A stretch of DNA of 64,000 nt from Arthrobacter sp. SLBN-100 (GCF_006715305.1 NZ_VFMY01000001.1:4216001-4280000), one strand, 5' to 3'; positions 43,187-52,208 are shown, numbered from the stretch's first letter. Program-made: numbers and translations. Notes: a model not told the origin generated them from the sequence alone.

Positions 43187-44725
43187 ATGACTGTGCCTAC
43201 ACTCTCCGGCCGGACCGCGGCCGGGCCGGCCGCCCGTCCCGCTCTGGGCGCCCAACTCCTGCGCCGGAAGCCCATCGCTCAAATGGTCAGCGAGGCGGAG
43301 AACGCCGGCGGCGGCCCGCGGCTGGTCCGCAGCTTCGGTGTCCTCCAGCTGACCATGATTTCCGTGGGCGCCACCCTGGGCACCGGCATCCTGGTGATCC
43401 TGGGCGAATCTGTTCCGCTGGCCGGGCCGGCCATCTGGATTTCCTTCGCCATCGCCGGCCTGGCCGCACTCCTGTCCGCAGTGTCCTACGCGGAAATGGC
43501 GGGGCTGGTGCCCGTGGCCGGTTCCAGCTACTCCTACACGTACGCCACCATGGGCGAAGGAATGGCCTGGATCTGCGGCTGGTGCCTGGTGCTGGAGTAT
43601 GCGGTGTCCGTGGCCGCAGTTGCGGTAGGGGCGGGGCAGTACGTGAACGAAGCCCTCGCGGTGTTCGGGGCCGTCCTTCCCGACGCCGTGTCGCAACCGC
43701 CTGGCGACGGCGGCGTAGTCAACGTTCCGGCCATGGTCATCGTGGTACTCGCCACCATCCTCCTGGTCCGCGGCGCCAAGGAGAGCGCGTGGATCAACAC
43801 CGCCATCGTGGTGGTGAAGGTGGGCATCCTGTTGTTCTTCTGCGCCGTGGCATTCACCGCCTTCAATGCCGGGAATTTTGAACCGCTGCTGCCCATGGGT
43901 GCCGCCGGTGTCTCGGCCGCCGCCTCCCGGGTGTTCTTCTCCTACATCGGTTTCGATGCCGCCTCCACCGCGGGCGAAGAAGCCCGCAACCCCAAGCGCG
44001 ACCTTCCCAAGGCCATCCTGCTGTCCATGCTGATCGTCACCACTATCTACGTCCTGGTCGCCGTCGCCGCCATCGGCGCCCGGCCGTGGGGCTGGTTCGA
44101 CGGTACCGAGGCCGCCCTCGTGAAGATCCTCGAGGAAACCACCGGCCAGCCCTGGATCGCCCTGGTCTTCGCGGTGGGTGCCGTGCTGGCCATCGCCAGC
44201 ATCGTCCTCACCGTGCTCTACGGCCAGACCCGCATCCTGCTGTCAATGTCCCGTGACGGGCTCATTCCCAGGGTCTTTGGGCGCGTCTCCCGCCGGACCG
44301 GCACCCCCGTGGCCGGCACGCTCCTGGTGGGAACCGCCGTCGCCCTCACCGCCGGGCTGGTGCCGCTGGGCGCCCTCGCGGACGCCACCAGCATCGGAAC
44401 ACTCTTTGCGTTCGCCCTGGTGAACCTCGCCGTGATCTACCTCCGCCGCACCCGGCCTGAGCTGGAACGGACCTTCCGGGTGCCCCTGTTCCCGCTGACC
44501 CCTATCCTCGGCGCTGTGATGTGCGCTTACCTGATGGCCAACCTTGGTGCTGATACCTGGGTAGTCTTTGCCCTCTGGATGCTGGCGGGCGTTGCGGCGT
44601 ACTTTGGCTACGGACGCCGCAACTCCCGGGTGGCGGCCCTGAGCAACGACGAATACCGCGAGCTGTCCGGACCGAAACTTTCAACCCAGCAAATCCCCGA
44701 ACCGATGAAGGCAGAACTTCCATGA
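43187..44725 (+). CDS. APC-superfamily amino acid permease
   Basis: 512 residues, 12 predicted helices. Helix 1 carries the APC substrate loop (ISVGATLGTGILVILGE), helix 2-3 YAEMAGLVPVAGSSYSY, the conserved FFSYIGFDAASTAGEEARNPKRDLPKAI in helix 6-7, and LYGQTRILLSMSRDGLIP in helix 8. These are features of cationic/neutral amino acid transporters. It overlaps the monooxygenase gene by 4 bp (ATGA), so it most likely imports that enzyme's amino acid substrate, probably lysine or arginine. Confidence 0.88.
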   Translation: MTVPTLSGRTAAGPAARPALGAQLLRRKPIAQMVSEAENAGGGPRLVRSFGVLQLTMISVGATLGTGILVILGESVPLAGPAIWISFAIAGLAALLSAVSYAEMAGLVPVAGSSYSYTYATMGEGMAWICGWCLVLEYAVSVAAVAVGAGQYVNEALAVFGAVLPDAVSQPPGDGGVVNVPAMVIVVLATILLVRGAKESAWINTAIVVVKVGILLFFCAVAFTAFNAGNFEPLLPMGAAGVSAAASRVFFSYIGFDAASTAGEEARNPKRDLPKAILLSMLIVTTIYVLVAVAAIGARPWGWFDGTEAALVKILEETTGQPWIALVFAVGAVLAIASIVLTVLYGQTRILLSMSRDGLIPRVFGRVSRRTGTPVAGTLLVGTAVALTAGLVPLGALADATSIGTLFAFALVNLAVIYLRRTRPELERTFRVPLFPLTPILGAVMCAYLMANLGADTWVVFALWMLAGVAAYFGYGRRNSRVAALSNDEYRELSGPKLSTQQIPEPMKAELP

Positions 44726-46455
44726 CCATCGCCACCGAACTGCCGGCTTCCGATCCGTCGAGCACCTCAGCCGCCCCGGCCGCGGCTCCGGTTGCCGGGG
44801 GAGTCGCCGCGGGCCCCATCACCATGCTTAACCCCGACTTCCCGTTCAGCTACGACCACTACCTCGCCCACCCCGACGGACTGGGATCCGTGCCGCCCGA
44901 ACTGCTGGGTACTGAGGTGGCCGTGATCGGGGCAGGTCTTTCGGGCCTGGTGACCGCTTATGAGCTGATGAAGCTGGGGCTGCGTCCGGTGGTGTTCGAA
45001 GCCGACCGGATCGGCGGACGGCTGCGCACGGCCTCGTTCCCTGCGGCACCGGGCGTGGTGGCGGACCTCGGCGGCATGCGCTTCCCGGAATCCGGCAAGG
45101 CGTTCTACCACTATGTGGATTTGTTGGGCCTGGAAACGGAGGAGTTTCCCAACCCGCTGTCCCCGGCAGCATCCAGCACCGTGATTGAGCTCGCGGGCAA
45201 GAAACACTACGCGGAGAAGCCCAGTGACCTGCCGCCGTTCTTCCGGGAAGTGGCGGACGCGTGGAAAGCGGCGGTCAATGACGGGGCCAAGTTTGCCGAG
45301 ATGCAGCAGGCCATCCGTGCCAGGGACACTGCCCGGATCAAGGAACTGTGGAACGAACTGCTGCCGCTGATGGACGAGCAGACCTTCTACGGCTTTATCG
45401 CCGCCAGTGAGTCCTTCAAGGAAGCGGGGTTCGCGCACCGGGAAGCCTTCGGCCAGGTGGGCTTCGGCACCGGCGGCTGGGACACTGATTTCCCCAACTC
45501 CATCCTGGAGATCCTCCGCGTGGTGTACACGGACGCTGATGACCAGCACCGGCTCATCCGCGGGGGAGCGCAGCGCCTGCCCGAGGCACTGTGGCAGCAC
45601 GCGCCGTCGGGCATGGCCCACTGGCCGGAAGGGACCTCACTGTCGTCACTGCACTCCGGCTCGCCCCGCGGCGCGGTGGGCAGGATCAGCCGCGACCCGA
45701 ACGGAAACCTGCGGATCCGCGAACGATGGGGCCGCGAAGCCAGTTACCCGGCAGTGGTCACGACCTGCCAGTCCTGGCTCCTGTCCACCCGGATCCATAC
45801 AGAGGAGGCCCTGTTCCCGGCGGAGCTCTGGACGGCCATCGAGCGCTCGCACTACATGCAGTCGTCCAAGACGTTTGTGATGGTGGACCGGCCGTTCTGG
45901 AAGGACATCGACCCGGACACCGGCAACGAGGTGCTCTCGATGACCCTCACGGACCGCCTCAACCGCGCCACGTACCTGCTGGACAACGGCCCGGACCAGC
46001 CCGCCGTCATCCTGCTCTCTTACACATGGAACGACGACGCGCTGAAGTGGCTGGCGCTGGACGCGGACGAGCGCGTGGAACTGATGCTGCATTCGCTCGA
46101 GCAGATCTATCCCGGAGTGGACATCGCCGGCCACATCGTGGGCCAGCCCATCACTGTCTCCTGGGAGGCGGACCCCAACTTCATGGGCGCCTTCAAGGCC
46201 AACCTTCCGGGGCACTACCGCTACCAGCAGCGGCTGTTCACGCACTTCAAGCAGGACAGGCTGCCCGAATCCCAGCGCGGCATCTTCCTGGCAGGCGACG
46301 ACGTTTCCTTCACCGCCGGCTGGGCCGAAGGCGCGGTGACCACCGGGCTGAATGCAGTGTGGGGAGTGCTCAACCACTTGGGCGGGGCCTCGGCTCCGGG
46401 CAACCCCGGGCCCGGTGAGCTCTTGGACGAGATGGGGCCTATCAGCCTCGATTAG
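44722..46455 (+). CDS. DavB-like FAD-dependent L-amino acid 2-monooxygenase
   Basis: 577 residues. After a 30-residue Ala/Pro-rich extension, the chain follows lysine 2-monooxygenase (DavB, L-lysine oxidase/monooxygenase) block by block: NPDFPFSYDHYLAHPDGLGS, FAD loop VIGAGLSGL (70-75), LGGMRFPESGKAFYHYVD, FPNPLSPA, HREAFGQVGFGTGGWDTDFPNS, SSKTFVMVDRPFWKD, SWEADPNFMGAFKANLPGHYRY, IFLAGDDVSFTAGWAEGAV. The family decarboxylates lysine, arginine or tryptophan to the amide with O2. The cysteine that tunes oxidase versus monooxygenase activity in the Pseudomonas enzyme (Cys254, TNCDD) is Ala272 here (TDADD). The start is ATG 44722, coupled to the permease gene. Confidence 0.83.
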   Translation: MTIATELPASDPSSTSAAPAAAPVAGGVAAGPITMLNPDFPFSYDHYLAHPDGLGSVPPELLGTEVAVIGAGLSGLVTAYELMKLGLRPVVFEADRIGGRLRTASFPAAPGVVADLGGMRFPESGKAFYHYVDLLGLETEEFPNPLSPAASSTVIELAGKKHYAEKPSDLPPFFREVADAWKAAVNDGAKFAEMQQAIRARDTARIKELWNELLPLMDEQTFYGFIAASESFKEAGFAHREAFGQVGFGTGGWDTDFPNSILEILRVVYTDADDQHRLIRGGAQRLPEALWQHAPSGMAHWPEGTSLSSLHSGSPRGAVGRISRDPNGNLRIRERWGREASYPAVVTTCQSWLLSTRIHTEEALFPAELWTAIERSHYMQSSKTFVMVDRPFWKDIDPDTGNEVLSMTLTDRLNRATYLLDNGPDQPAVILLSYTWNDDALKWLALDADERVELMLHSLEQIYPGVDIAGHIVGQPITVSWEADPNFMGAFKANLPGHYRYQQRLFTHFKQDRLPESQRGIFLAGDDVSFTAGWAEGAVTTGLNAVWGVLNHLGGASAPGNPGPGELLDEMGPISLD

Positions 46456-46970
46456 GTGTGGATTTGGCGGTGCGCCCGGGCCAGCTCAACGTAGCGTGCC
46501 GCGTTGGCCCGGACGCCGTCGTACTCCTCATCGGTGAGTTCGCGGCGCACCTTGCCCGGGACGCCCGCCACCAGCGAGCGGGGCGGGACGATGGTGCCCT
46601 CCAGCACCACAGCGCCGGCAGCCACTAGCGAGCCGGCGCCGATCACCGCGCCGTTAAGTACTGTTGCGCCCATGCCGATCAGGCAGTCGTCCTCCACAGT
46701 GCATCCATGCACGACGGCGGCGTGCCCCACGCTGACCCGTGCGCCCACCGTGCAGGGGAAACCGGGGTCCGCGTGCAGCACCACGTTGTCCTGCAGGTTG
46801 CTGCCGGCGCCCACCGTGATCGTGGCGGTATCAGCGCGGACCGAGACACCGTAGAACGCGCTGGCGTCTTCAGCCAGGGTGGCGTTGCCGATGATCGACG
46901 CCGTGGGTGCAACGAAAGCCGAGGGGTGGACGGCCGGGGTGTTACCGGCGAAAGGGTAGAGAGGAGCCAT
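46452..46970 (-). CDS. Gamma-carbonic anhydrase-like hexapeptide protein
   Basis: 172 residues. Left-handed beta-helix of hexapeptide repeats (PSAFVAPTASIIGNATLAEDA, VGAGSNLQDNVVL, DDCLIGMGATVLNGAVIGAGSLVAAGAVVLEG). The three zinc-binding histidines are in VLHADPG and VGHAAVVHGC. Family members (CamH/YrdA/PaaY-like) include carbonic anhydrases and thioesterases. It overlaps the end of the monooxygenase gene by 4 bp in convergent orientation. ATG 46970 is 6 nt after a minus-strand TAGGCT box, so probably leaderless. Confidence 0.87.
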   Translation of the reverse strand: MAPLYPFAGNTPAVHPSAFVAPTASIIGNATLAEDASAFYGVSVRADTATITVGAGSNLQDNVVLHADPGFPCTVGARVSVGHAAVVHGCTVEDDCLIGMGATVLNGAVIGAGSLVAAGAVVLEGTIVPPRSLVAGVPGKVRRELTDEEYDGVRANAARYVELARAHRQIHT

Positions 46971-46976
46971 GGCCCA

Positions 46977-46982
46977 AGCCTA
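46977..46982 (-). promoter_or_regulatory. -10 box TAGGCT, leaderless start of the carbonic anhydrase-like gene
   Basis: On the minus strand TAGGCT, 6 nt (TGGGCC), then ATG 46970; no Shine-Dalgarno. Confidence 0.55.
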
Positions 46983-47051
46983 GGACATCCGCCCGGACCC
47001 AAGTAGGTCGCAGTTCACGTCGTCAAAACGCGGGCGATGTTTAACTGGGAG

Positions 47052-47729
47052 CTACTCGGGTTCAGGAACCGCAGGGGTGCGCAGGACCAGGAACTGGTAG
47101 TGCTGGGTCCAGTGCCCGGCTCCGGGGCCTGACTCGGCGCCGGTCCCCTCCGGCCACGTCTGGAAGTGCTCGACTTGGCCGTGCCGGCCGAAAATCCGCT
47201 GGAGGGTTTCGTCGCTGCGCCTGCTGAAGAACCGGCGGGGCTCTTCGCGGTCTTCAGGGTTCCGGACTTCCTCATCGTTCCCGGACCAGAGTCCGACGGC
47301 GATAGGCGCTCCCGGTGCACTGACCCGCACCAGCTCGCTGACAACGTCGTGGATCCGGCTGTTGGGAACGTGCAGCAGCGTGCTCATGGTCCAGGCAGCC
47401 GAAAAAGAGTTGTCCGGGAAGGGCAGCCTCCGGCCGCTGGCCACACTGACGTCAAGGCCTTTGGCCCGCGCCAGTCGGACGCTTTCGCCGGACAGGTCCA
47501 CGCCGCAGTAATGCAGGCCCGCCCGCACGAACTGAAGGCCTTCGACGCCCGTGCCGCACCCGAGCTCGAACAGCGAGTGGCGGTGTTCGTCCTTGAGCAG
47601 ACGGATGAACCACTCCCGGCACTGAACGCGGGGCGGTGTCATGGCGCGGGTGCTGCCGGCGGCTGCCTCCCGGTCGTAGAACACAGCAAGGTCGGCTTCG
47701 TGGTCGGCGTGCTCTGGACTGCCCTGCAT
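47052..47729 (-). CDS. Class I SAM-dependent methyltransferase
   Basis: 225 residues. Motif I is LFELGCGTGVEGLQF (SAM binding), the acidic end of strand 2 is YCGVDLSGESV, motif II/III lies in GRRLPFPDNSFSAAWTMSTLLHV and VVSELVRVSAPGAPIAVGLW. A methyltransf_11-type fold; the substrate is unknown. It starts at ATG 47729 and is followed after 81 bp by the carbonic anhydrase-like gene. It sits 32 bp after purU in the same direction and may be cotranscribed with it. Confidence 0.83.
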   Translation of the reverse strand: MQGSPEHADHEADLAVFYDREAAAGSTRAMTPPRVQCREWFIRLLKDEHRHSLFELGCGTGVEGLQFVRAGLHYCGVDLSGESVRLARAKGLDVSVASGRRLPFPDNSFSAAWTMSTLLHVPNSRIHDVVSELVRVSAPGAPIAVGLWSGNDEEVRNPEDREEPRRFFSRRSDETLQRIFGRHGQVEHFQTWPEGTGAESGPGAGHWTQHYQFLVLRTPAVPEPE

Positions 47730-47761
47730 GCTTTCGTGCCCCCTGCCCGGCGGACGAAACG

Positions 47762-48622
47762 CTAGTTAAAGACCACTGTCCGGTTGCCGTCCAGCAGCAC
47801 CCGGTGCTCCGCGTGCCATTGCACGGCCTGGACCAGTGTGCGGCCTTCCACGTCCCGGCCCATCTGGACGAACTGTTCAGGGGTGCGTGCGTGGTCCACA
47901 CGGATGACTTCCTGCTCGATGATCGGCCCTTCATCCAGGGCAGCCGTCACGTAATGCGCGGTGGCACCGATCAGCTTCACGCCGCGGGCATGGGCCTGGT
48001 GGTACGGCTTGGCGCCCTTAAAGGAAGGCAGGAAGGAGTGGTGGATGTTGATGGCCTTGCCGGTGAGCTCGGTGCAGAGGTCATCGGAGAGGACCTGCAT
48101 GTAGCGGGCCAGGACGGTCAGTTCGATATCGTGCTCGGCGATGATGGCCCGGAGCTTGTCCTCCGCCTGGACCTTGGTGTCCTTGGTGACCGGGATGTGG
48201 TGGAACGGGATGCCGTAGAACTCCGCGAGCCCGGCAAGGTCCTGGTGGTTGGACACGATGGCAGGGATCTCGATGGGGAGGGTGCCGGAGCGCTGCTGGA
48301 ACAGCAGGTCGTTGAGGCAGTGGGCGGAGGTGCTGGCCATCACCAGGGTGCGGACCTTTTGTCCCACCGCGTTGAGGCTCCACTGCATGCCGAACGCGCC
48401 GGCCACCGGCTCCAGGGCGGCCCGAAGCTCTGACACGGGGGCCGCCGTCGTAACCTCTACCCGCATAAAGAAGTTGCCCGTGGCGGGGCTGCCGTACTGC
48501 TGCGAATCCGTAATATTGCACCCCGCCGCCAGCAGGGCGCCGGCCACCGCATGGACGATTCCCGGGCGGTCCGGGCAGGACAGGGTTACTACGTACGCTT
48601 GGTTCGGCTGCTCTTCACTCAC
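47762..48622 (-). CDS. purU: Formyltetrahydrofolate deformylase
   Basis: 286 residues. N-terminal ACT domain (YVVTLSCPDRPGIVHAVAGALL, NITDSQQYG) and C-terminal formyltransferase-like hydrolase domain with the catalytic Asn-His-Asp set: NIHHSFLPSFKGAKPYHQAHARGVKLIGATAHYV and LDEGPIIEQEV. Releases formate from 10-formyl-THF to balance the C1 pool. The start is GTG 48622, 7 nt after a TAGGCT -10 box with no Shine-Dalgarno. The longer frame would run across the glyA riboswitch on the other strand. Divergent from glyA/folD. Confidence 0.93.
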   Translation of the reverse strand: MSEEQPNQAYVVTLSCPDRPGIVHAVAGALLAAGCNITDSQQYGSPATGNFFMRVEVTTAAPVSELRAALEPVAGAFGMQWSLNAVGQKVRTLVMASTSAHCLNDLLFQQRSGTLPIEIPAIVSNHQDLAGLAEFYGIPFHHIPVTKDTKVQAEDKLRAIIAEHDIELTVLARYMQVLSDDLCTELTGKAINIHHSFLPSFKGAKPYHQAHARGVKLIGATAHYVTAALDEGPIIEQEVIRVDHARTPEQFVQMGRDVEGRTLVQAVQWHAEHRVLLDGNRTVVFN

Positions 48623-48629
48623 GCGTACA

Positions 48630-48635
48630 AGCCTA
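48630..48635 (-). promoter_or_regulatory. -10 box TAGGCT, leaderless start of purU
   Basis: Minus-strand TAGGCT, 7 nt (TGTACGC), GTG 48622. The divergent riboswitch promoter box TACGCT is only 25 bp away at 48661-48666. Confidence 0.55.
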
Positions 48636-48660
48636 CCCGTGCAGCAGGGCCGGGATTTGG

Positions 48661-48666
48661 TACGCT
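48661..48666 (+). promoter_or_regulatory. -10 box TACGCT of the glyA riboswitch transcript
   Basis: TACGCT predicts a start near 48673, exactly where the ZTP aptamer begins, which supports both calls. The -35 region is weak. Confidence 0.5.
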
Positions 48667-48670
48667 GGGA

Positions 48671-48750
48671 AGGTCGCAACTGGCGTTGGGTGGCTAACCA
48701 CCAGGGAGCGGCAATCACGAAGACCACGGATCGTACGCCTGGGCCGAGGG
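48671..48750 (+). ncRNA. ZTP/ZMP riboswitch (pfl motif) upstream of glyA-folD
   Basis: The conserved pfl elements appear in order: GGTCGCAACTGGCG at the 5' side, a GGGTGGC-TAA-CCACC hairpin followed directly by AGGGAGCGGCAA, and after a variable linker the 3' pseudoknot strand CGCCTGGGC. ZTP riboswitches respond to the purine intermediate ZMP/ZTP, which builds up when 10-formyl-THF is short, and switch on genes for one-carbon folate synthesis; glyA and folD are classical targets. About 150 nt separate the aptamer from GTG 48899, enough for an expression platform. I could not identify its terminator with confidence. Confidence 0.85.
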
Positions 48751-48898
48751 TCATGTCTTGCCGGAAATTGGGGCTGCACCTGCGTCAGTACTGCAGCGCC
48801 ATGCCCGCGCTTTCACGCCCTGTCATAAGGCAGTGTGCGAGTGCGCCAGCCGGTAGCCTGACCTAAGCAGTGCCCGTATCCCTAGCCAGGAGTTCTTC

Positions 48899-50197
48899 GT
48901 GACTACTACAGCCACCTCAACCACCGCCGTCAGCAATCAGCCGCTGGCTGAGCTCGACCCCGAAATCGCCGCAGTCCTGGACCAGGAGCTTGGCCGCCAG
49001 CGCGGCACGCTGGAAATGATCGCCTCCGAGAACTTCGCACCCCGCGCGGTCATGGAAGCCCAGGGCTCGGTCCTCACCAACAAGTACGCCGAGGGTTATC
49101 CGGGCCGCCGCTACTATGGCGGCTGCGAATACGTGGACATTGCCGAGCAACTGGCGATCGACCGGGTCAAGGCCCTCTTCGGCGCCGAGTTCGCCAACGT
49201 CCAGCCGCACTCCGGTGCCCAGGCCAACGCCGCTGCACTGTCCGCCATGATCACCCCCGGCGACAAGATCCTTGGCCTGTCACTGGCCCACGGCGGCCAC
49301 CTGACCCACGGCATGAAGCTGAACTTCTCCGGCAAGCTGTACAACGTGGCTGCCTACCAGGTGGAGGAAGGCAACTTCCGCATCGACATGGACAAGCTCC
49401 GCGAGCAGGCCATCGCCGAAAAGCCCCAGGTCATCATCGCCGGCTGGTCTGCCTACCCGCGCCACCTGGACTTCGCCGCCTTCCGCTCCATTGCGGACGA
49501 GGTGGGCGCGCTGCTCTGGACTGACATGGCACACTTCGCCGGCCTGGTGGCCGCCGGCCTGCACCCCAGCCCGGTGCCGCACTCCGACGTCGTCACCTCC
49601 ACGGTGCACAAGACCCTGGCAGGCCCCCGCTCGGGTGTGATCCTGGCCAAGGAGCAGTGGGCCAAGAAACTGAACTCCGCGGTCTTCCCGGGCCAGCAGG
49701 GCGGCCCGCTCATGCACGTCATCGCCGCCAAGGCAGTGGCCTTCAAGATTGCCGGCACCGAGGAATTCAAGGAGCGCCAGGAGCGCGTCCTGGAAGGCGC
49801 ACGGATCATTGCCGACCGCCTCAACCAGGCCGACGTCGCCGAAGCCGGCGTCTCCGTCCTCACCGGCGGCACCGATGTGCACCTGGTCCTCGTTGACCTG
49901 CGCAACTCCCAGCTGGACGGCCAGCAGGCAGAAGACCTCCTGCACTCCGTGGGCATCACCGTCAACCGCAACGCCGTTCCGTTTGACCCCCGTCCGCCGA
50001 TGGTCACTTCCGGCCTGCGCATCGGCACTCCGGCCCTGGCCACCCGCGGCTTCGGCGCTGCCGAGTTCACCGAGGTGGCCGAGATCATCGCCACCGCGCT
50101 GAAGGCCGGCAACAGCGCCGACGTCGAGGCCCTCCAGGCGCGCGTGGACAAGCTCGCCGCCGACTTCCCGCTGTACCCGCAGCACGAGCAGTGGTGA
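48899..50197 (+). CDS. glyA: Serine hydroxymethyltransferase
   Basis: 432 residues, full length. PLP enzyme that converts serine and THF to glycine and 5,10-methylene-THF. Landmarks: [69 protein letters not shown], and the PLP lysine in [14 protein letters not shown]. The start is GTG 48899 behind CAGGAG. It lies downstream of a ZTP riboswitch and 3 bp before folD, forming a one-carbon operon. Confidence 0.96.
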   Translation: MTTTATSTTAVSNQPLAELDPEIAAVLDQELGRQRGTLEMIASENFAPRAVMEAQGSVLTNKYAEGYPGRRYYGGCEYVDIAEQLAIDRVKALFGAEFANVQPHSGAQANAAALSAMITPGDKILGLSLAHGGHLTHGMKLNFSGKLYNVAAYQVEEGNFRIDMDKLREQAIAEKPQVIIAGWSAYPRHLDFAAFRSIADEVGALLWTDMAHFAGLVAAGLHPSPVPHSDVVTSTVHKTLAGPRSGVILAKEQWAKKLNSAVFPGQQGGPLMHVIAAKAVAFKIAGTEEFKERQERVLEGARIIADRLNQADVAEAGVSVLTGGTDVHLVLVDLRNSQLDGQQAEDLLHSVGITVNRNAVPFDPRPPMVTSGLRIGTPALATRGFGAAEFTEVAEIIATALKAGNSADVEALQARVDKLAADFPLYPQHEQW

Positions 50198-50200
50198 CCC

Positions 50201-51103
50201 ATGACTGAAGCAACCAAGACCGCCCGGATCCTTGACGGCAAGGCAGCCGCTGCAGCCATCAAGGCCGAGCTGACGGAGCGGGTCGCGGCCCTGAAGGCCC
50301 GCGGCGTCACTCCCGGCATTGCCACCGTGTTGGTGGGTGCGGACCCCGCCTCCCAGCTGTATGTGTCCATGAAGCACAGGCAGTCCGAGGAGATCGGGAT
50401 GAACTCGATCCAGCGTGAGCTTCCGGCGGATGCCACCCAGGCACAGGTTGAGGCCCTCATTGACGAACTCAATGCGGACCCGGCCTGCCACGGGTACATC
50501 GTGCAGCTGCCGCTGCCCAAGCACCTGGACACCGATGCCATCCTGGAGCGCATCGACCCCGCGAAGGACGCTGACGGCCTGCACCCGACCAACCTTGGCC
50601 GGCTGGTGCTCAACGTCAACGGCAAGATCACCTCGCCGCTGCCGTGCACGCCCCGCGGCGTCATCGAGCTGCTCCTGCGCAACGGCTACGACCTCAAGGG
50701 CAAGCACGTGGTGGTGGTTGGCCGCGGTGTGACCATCGGCCGGTCCATCGGATTGCTGCTGACCCGGCGCGAAATCAACGCCACGGTGACGCTGACCCAC
50801 ACCGGCACCACGAACATGTCGGAGCTGCTGCGCCAGGCGGACGTCATTGTTGGCGCGGCCGGTGTGAAGCACATCGTCAAGGCTGCGGACGTGAAGCCGG
50901 GTGCCGCCTTGCTCGACGTCGGCGTCACACGGGAGACCGACCCCGAGACGGGCAAGAGCAAGGTCCATGGCGACATTGACCCGGCTGCCGCGGAGGTTGC
51001 CGGCTGGATTTCGCCGAACCCCGGCGGCGTTGGCCCTATGACCGTGGCCCTGCTGATGACCAATGTGGTCGAAGCCGCGGAGCGCAAGGCGGGAACCGCC
51101 TAG
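50201..51103 (+). CDS. folD: Methylene-THF dehydrogenase/cyclohydrolase
   Basis: 300 residues. Bifunctional NADP-dependent 5,10-methylene-THF dehydrogenase and methenyl-THF cyclohydrolase. Visible are the substrate region [17 protein letters not shown] (catalytic Lys), [36 protein letters not shown], the NADP loop [17 protein letters not shown] and the C-terminal [14 protein letters not shown]. In NADP-binding, VGRGVTIGR replaces the usual VGRSxxVG (Gly for Ser). It follows glyA by 3 bp and ends in a strong hairpin. Confidence 0.95.
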   Translation: MTEATKTARILDGKAAAAAIKAELTERVAALKARGVTPGIATVLVGADPASQLYVSMKHRQSEEIGMNSIQRELPADATQAQVEALIDELNADPACHGYIVQLPLPKHLDTDAILERIDPAKDADGLHPTNLGRLVLNVNGKITSPLPCTPRGVIELLLRNGYDLKGKHVVVVGRGVTIGRSIGLLLTRREINATVTLTHTGTTNMSELLRQADVIVGAAGVKHIVKAADVKPGAALLDVGVTRETDPETGKSKVHGDIDPAAAEVAGWISPNPGGVGPMTVALLMTNVVEAAERKAGTA

Positions 51104-51120
51104 CCGCGCAGCAAGCAGCC

Positions 51121-51164
51121 CGACGGCGGCAAGCACCTTTTCCAGTAGGTGCTTGCCGCCGTCG
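51121..51164 (+). terminator. Terminator of glyA-folD
   Basis: A perfect 18-bp stem (51121-51138 with 51147-51164) with an 8-nt loop, arms beginning CGACGGCGGCAAGC. It starts 17 nt after the folD stop. Confidence 0.85.
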
Positions 51165-51217
51165 TACTTAACACAGCTGTATTAACCAGGGCACTTCCAC
51201 AGAGCCAAAAGCTCCAC

Positions 51218-51223
51218 TAGTCT
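51218..51223 (+). promoter_or_regulatory. -10 box TAGTCT, leaderless start of the ABC-2 operon
   Basis: TAGTCT, 7 nt (GCGGAGG), GTG 51231. GGAGG directly abuts the GTG, too close to act as a normal ribosome binding site. Confidence 0.5.
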
Positions 51224-51230
51224 GCGGAGG

Positions 51231-52208
51231 GTGCACAACGAAGCCATCCTCCCCTCCGCTGCCCGGAAGGGCGGGCGGCAGGGGCCCGAAATGGTCATCA
51301 CAGCCGAAAACCTGACCAAAAAGTACGGCGATGTGGCCGCCGTCGACGGTATCTCCTTCAGCGTCACGGCAGGGGAATCCTTTGGCCTGCTCGGTCCCAA
51401 CGGGGCCGGCAAGTCCACGACCATGAAGATGATCGGCGGCGTCACCGGGCGCACCGCGGGCAGCCTCCGGATCATGGGCCTTGACCCGGACTCACACGGT
51501 CCGGAAGTGCGTGCCCACCTGGGCGTGGTGCCGCAGCAGGACAACCTCGACGAGGAACTCCGCGTCCGCGACAACCTCCTGGTGTACGGCCGGTACTTCG
51601 GCCTGCCCATGAGCTACCTCAAGCCAAAAGCCGACGAACTCCTCGAGTTCGCGCAGCTGACCGATAAAGCCAAGTCCAAAGTGGACGCGTTGTCCGGCGG
51701 CATGAAACGGCGGCTCACCATCGCCCGCTCGCTGATCAACGAACCGCGGATCCTGCTGCTGGACGAACCCACCACAGGCCTGGATCCGCAGGCCCGGCAC
51801 ATCCTCTGGGACCGGCTCTTCCGGCTCAAGGAACAAGGCGTCACGCTGATCCTGACCACCCACTACATGGACGAGGCCGAGCAGCTCTGCGACCGGCTCA
51901 TCGTGGTGGACAAAGGCCGCATCATGGCCGAAGGCGCGCCGGCGCAGCTGATCCGCGAGCACTCCACCCGGGAGGTGGTGGAGCTGCGCTTTGGTTCCGA
52001 GCGGAACACCACCATCGCCGCCGAGCTGGACGGCATCGGGGAGCGGCTGGAAGTCCTGCCGGACCGGGTGCTGATTTACGCGCACGACGGCGAGTCCGCC
52101 CTTGAGCAGGTGGCGTCCCGCGGCCTGCGGCCGCTGACATCGCTGGTCCGCAGGTCCTCGCTGGAAGACGTATTCCTCCGGTTGACGGGCAGGAGCCTCG
52201 TTGACTAA
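51231..52208 (+). CDS. ABC-2-type exporter ATP-binding protein (DrrA/NodI-like)
   Basis: 325 residues. Nucleotide-binding domain with VITAENLTKKYGDVAAVDGISF, Walker A LLGPNGAGKSTTMK, VVPQQDNLDEELRVRDNL (Q-loop typical of DrrA/NodI), LSGGMKRRLTIARSL, ILLLDEPTTGLDPQ and switch TTHYMDEAE; a C-terminal 80-residue regulatory part as in DrrA. GTG 51231 is favoured by the promoter box; ATG 51291 (MVITAEN) is the alternative and begins right at the domain. First of three genes with two ABC-2 permeases. Confidence 0.87.
   Translation: MHNEAILPSAARKGGRQGPEMVITAENLTKKYGDVAAVDGISFSVTAGESFGLLGPNGAGKSTTMKMIGGVTGRTAGSLRIMGLDPDSHGPEVRAHLGVVPQQDNLDEELRVRDNLLVYGRYFGLPMSYLKPKADELLEFAQLTDKAKSKVDALSGGMKRRLTIARSLINEPRILLLDEPTTGLDPQARHILWDRLFRLKEQGVTLILTTHYMDEAEQLCDRLIVVDKGRIMAEGAPAQLIREHSTREVVELRFGSERNTTIAAELDGIGERLEVLPDRVLIYAHDGESALEQVASRGLRPLTSLVRRSSLEDVFLRLTGRSLVD

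Noticed and set aside
44722..46455. Putrescine oxidase or generic monoamine oxidase
   Set aside because: The sequence blocks follow lysine 2-monooxygenase rather than amine oxidases, and the 577-residue length fits DavB better than the roughly 450-480 residues of putrescine oxidase.
48623..48754. Longer purU N-terminus reading upstream of GTG 48622
   Set aside because: It would run across the glyA promoter and ZTP aptamer on the other strand; the ACT domain begins right after GTG 48622.
49280..51136. 618-codon minus-strand frame over glyA-folD
   Set aside because: Same shadow effect; real genes are unambiguous on the plus strand.
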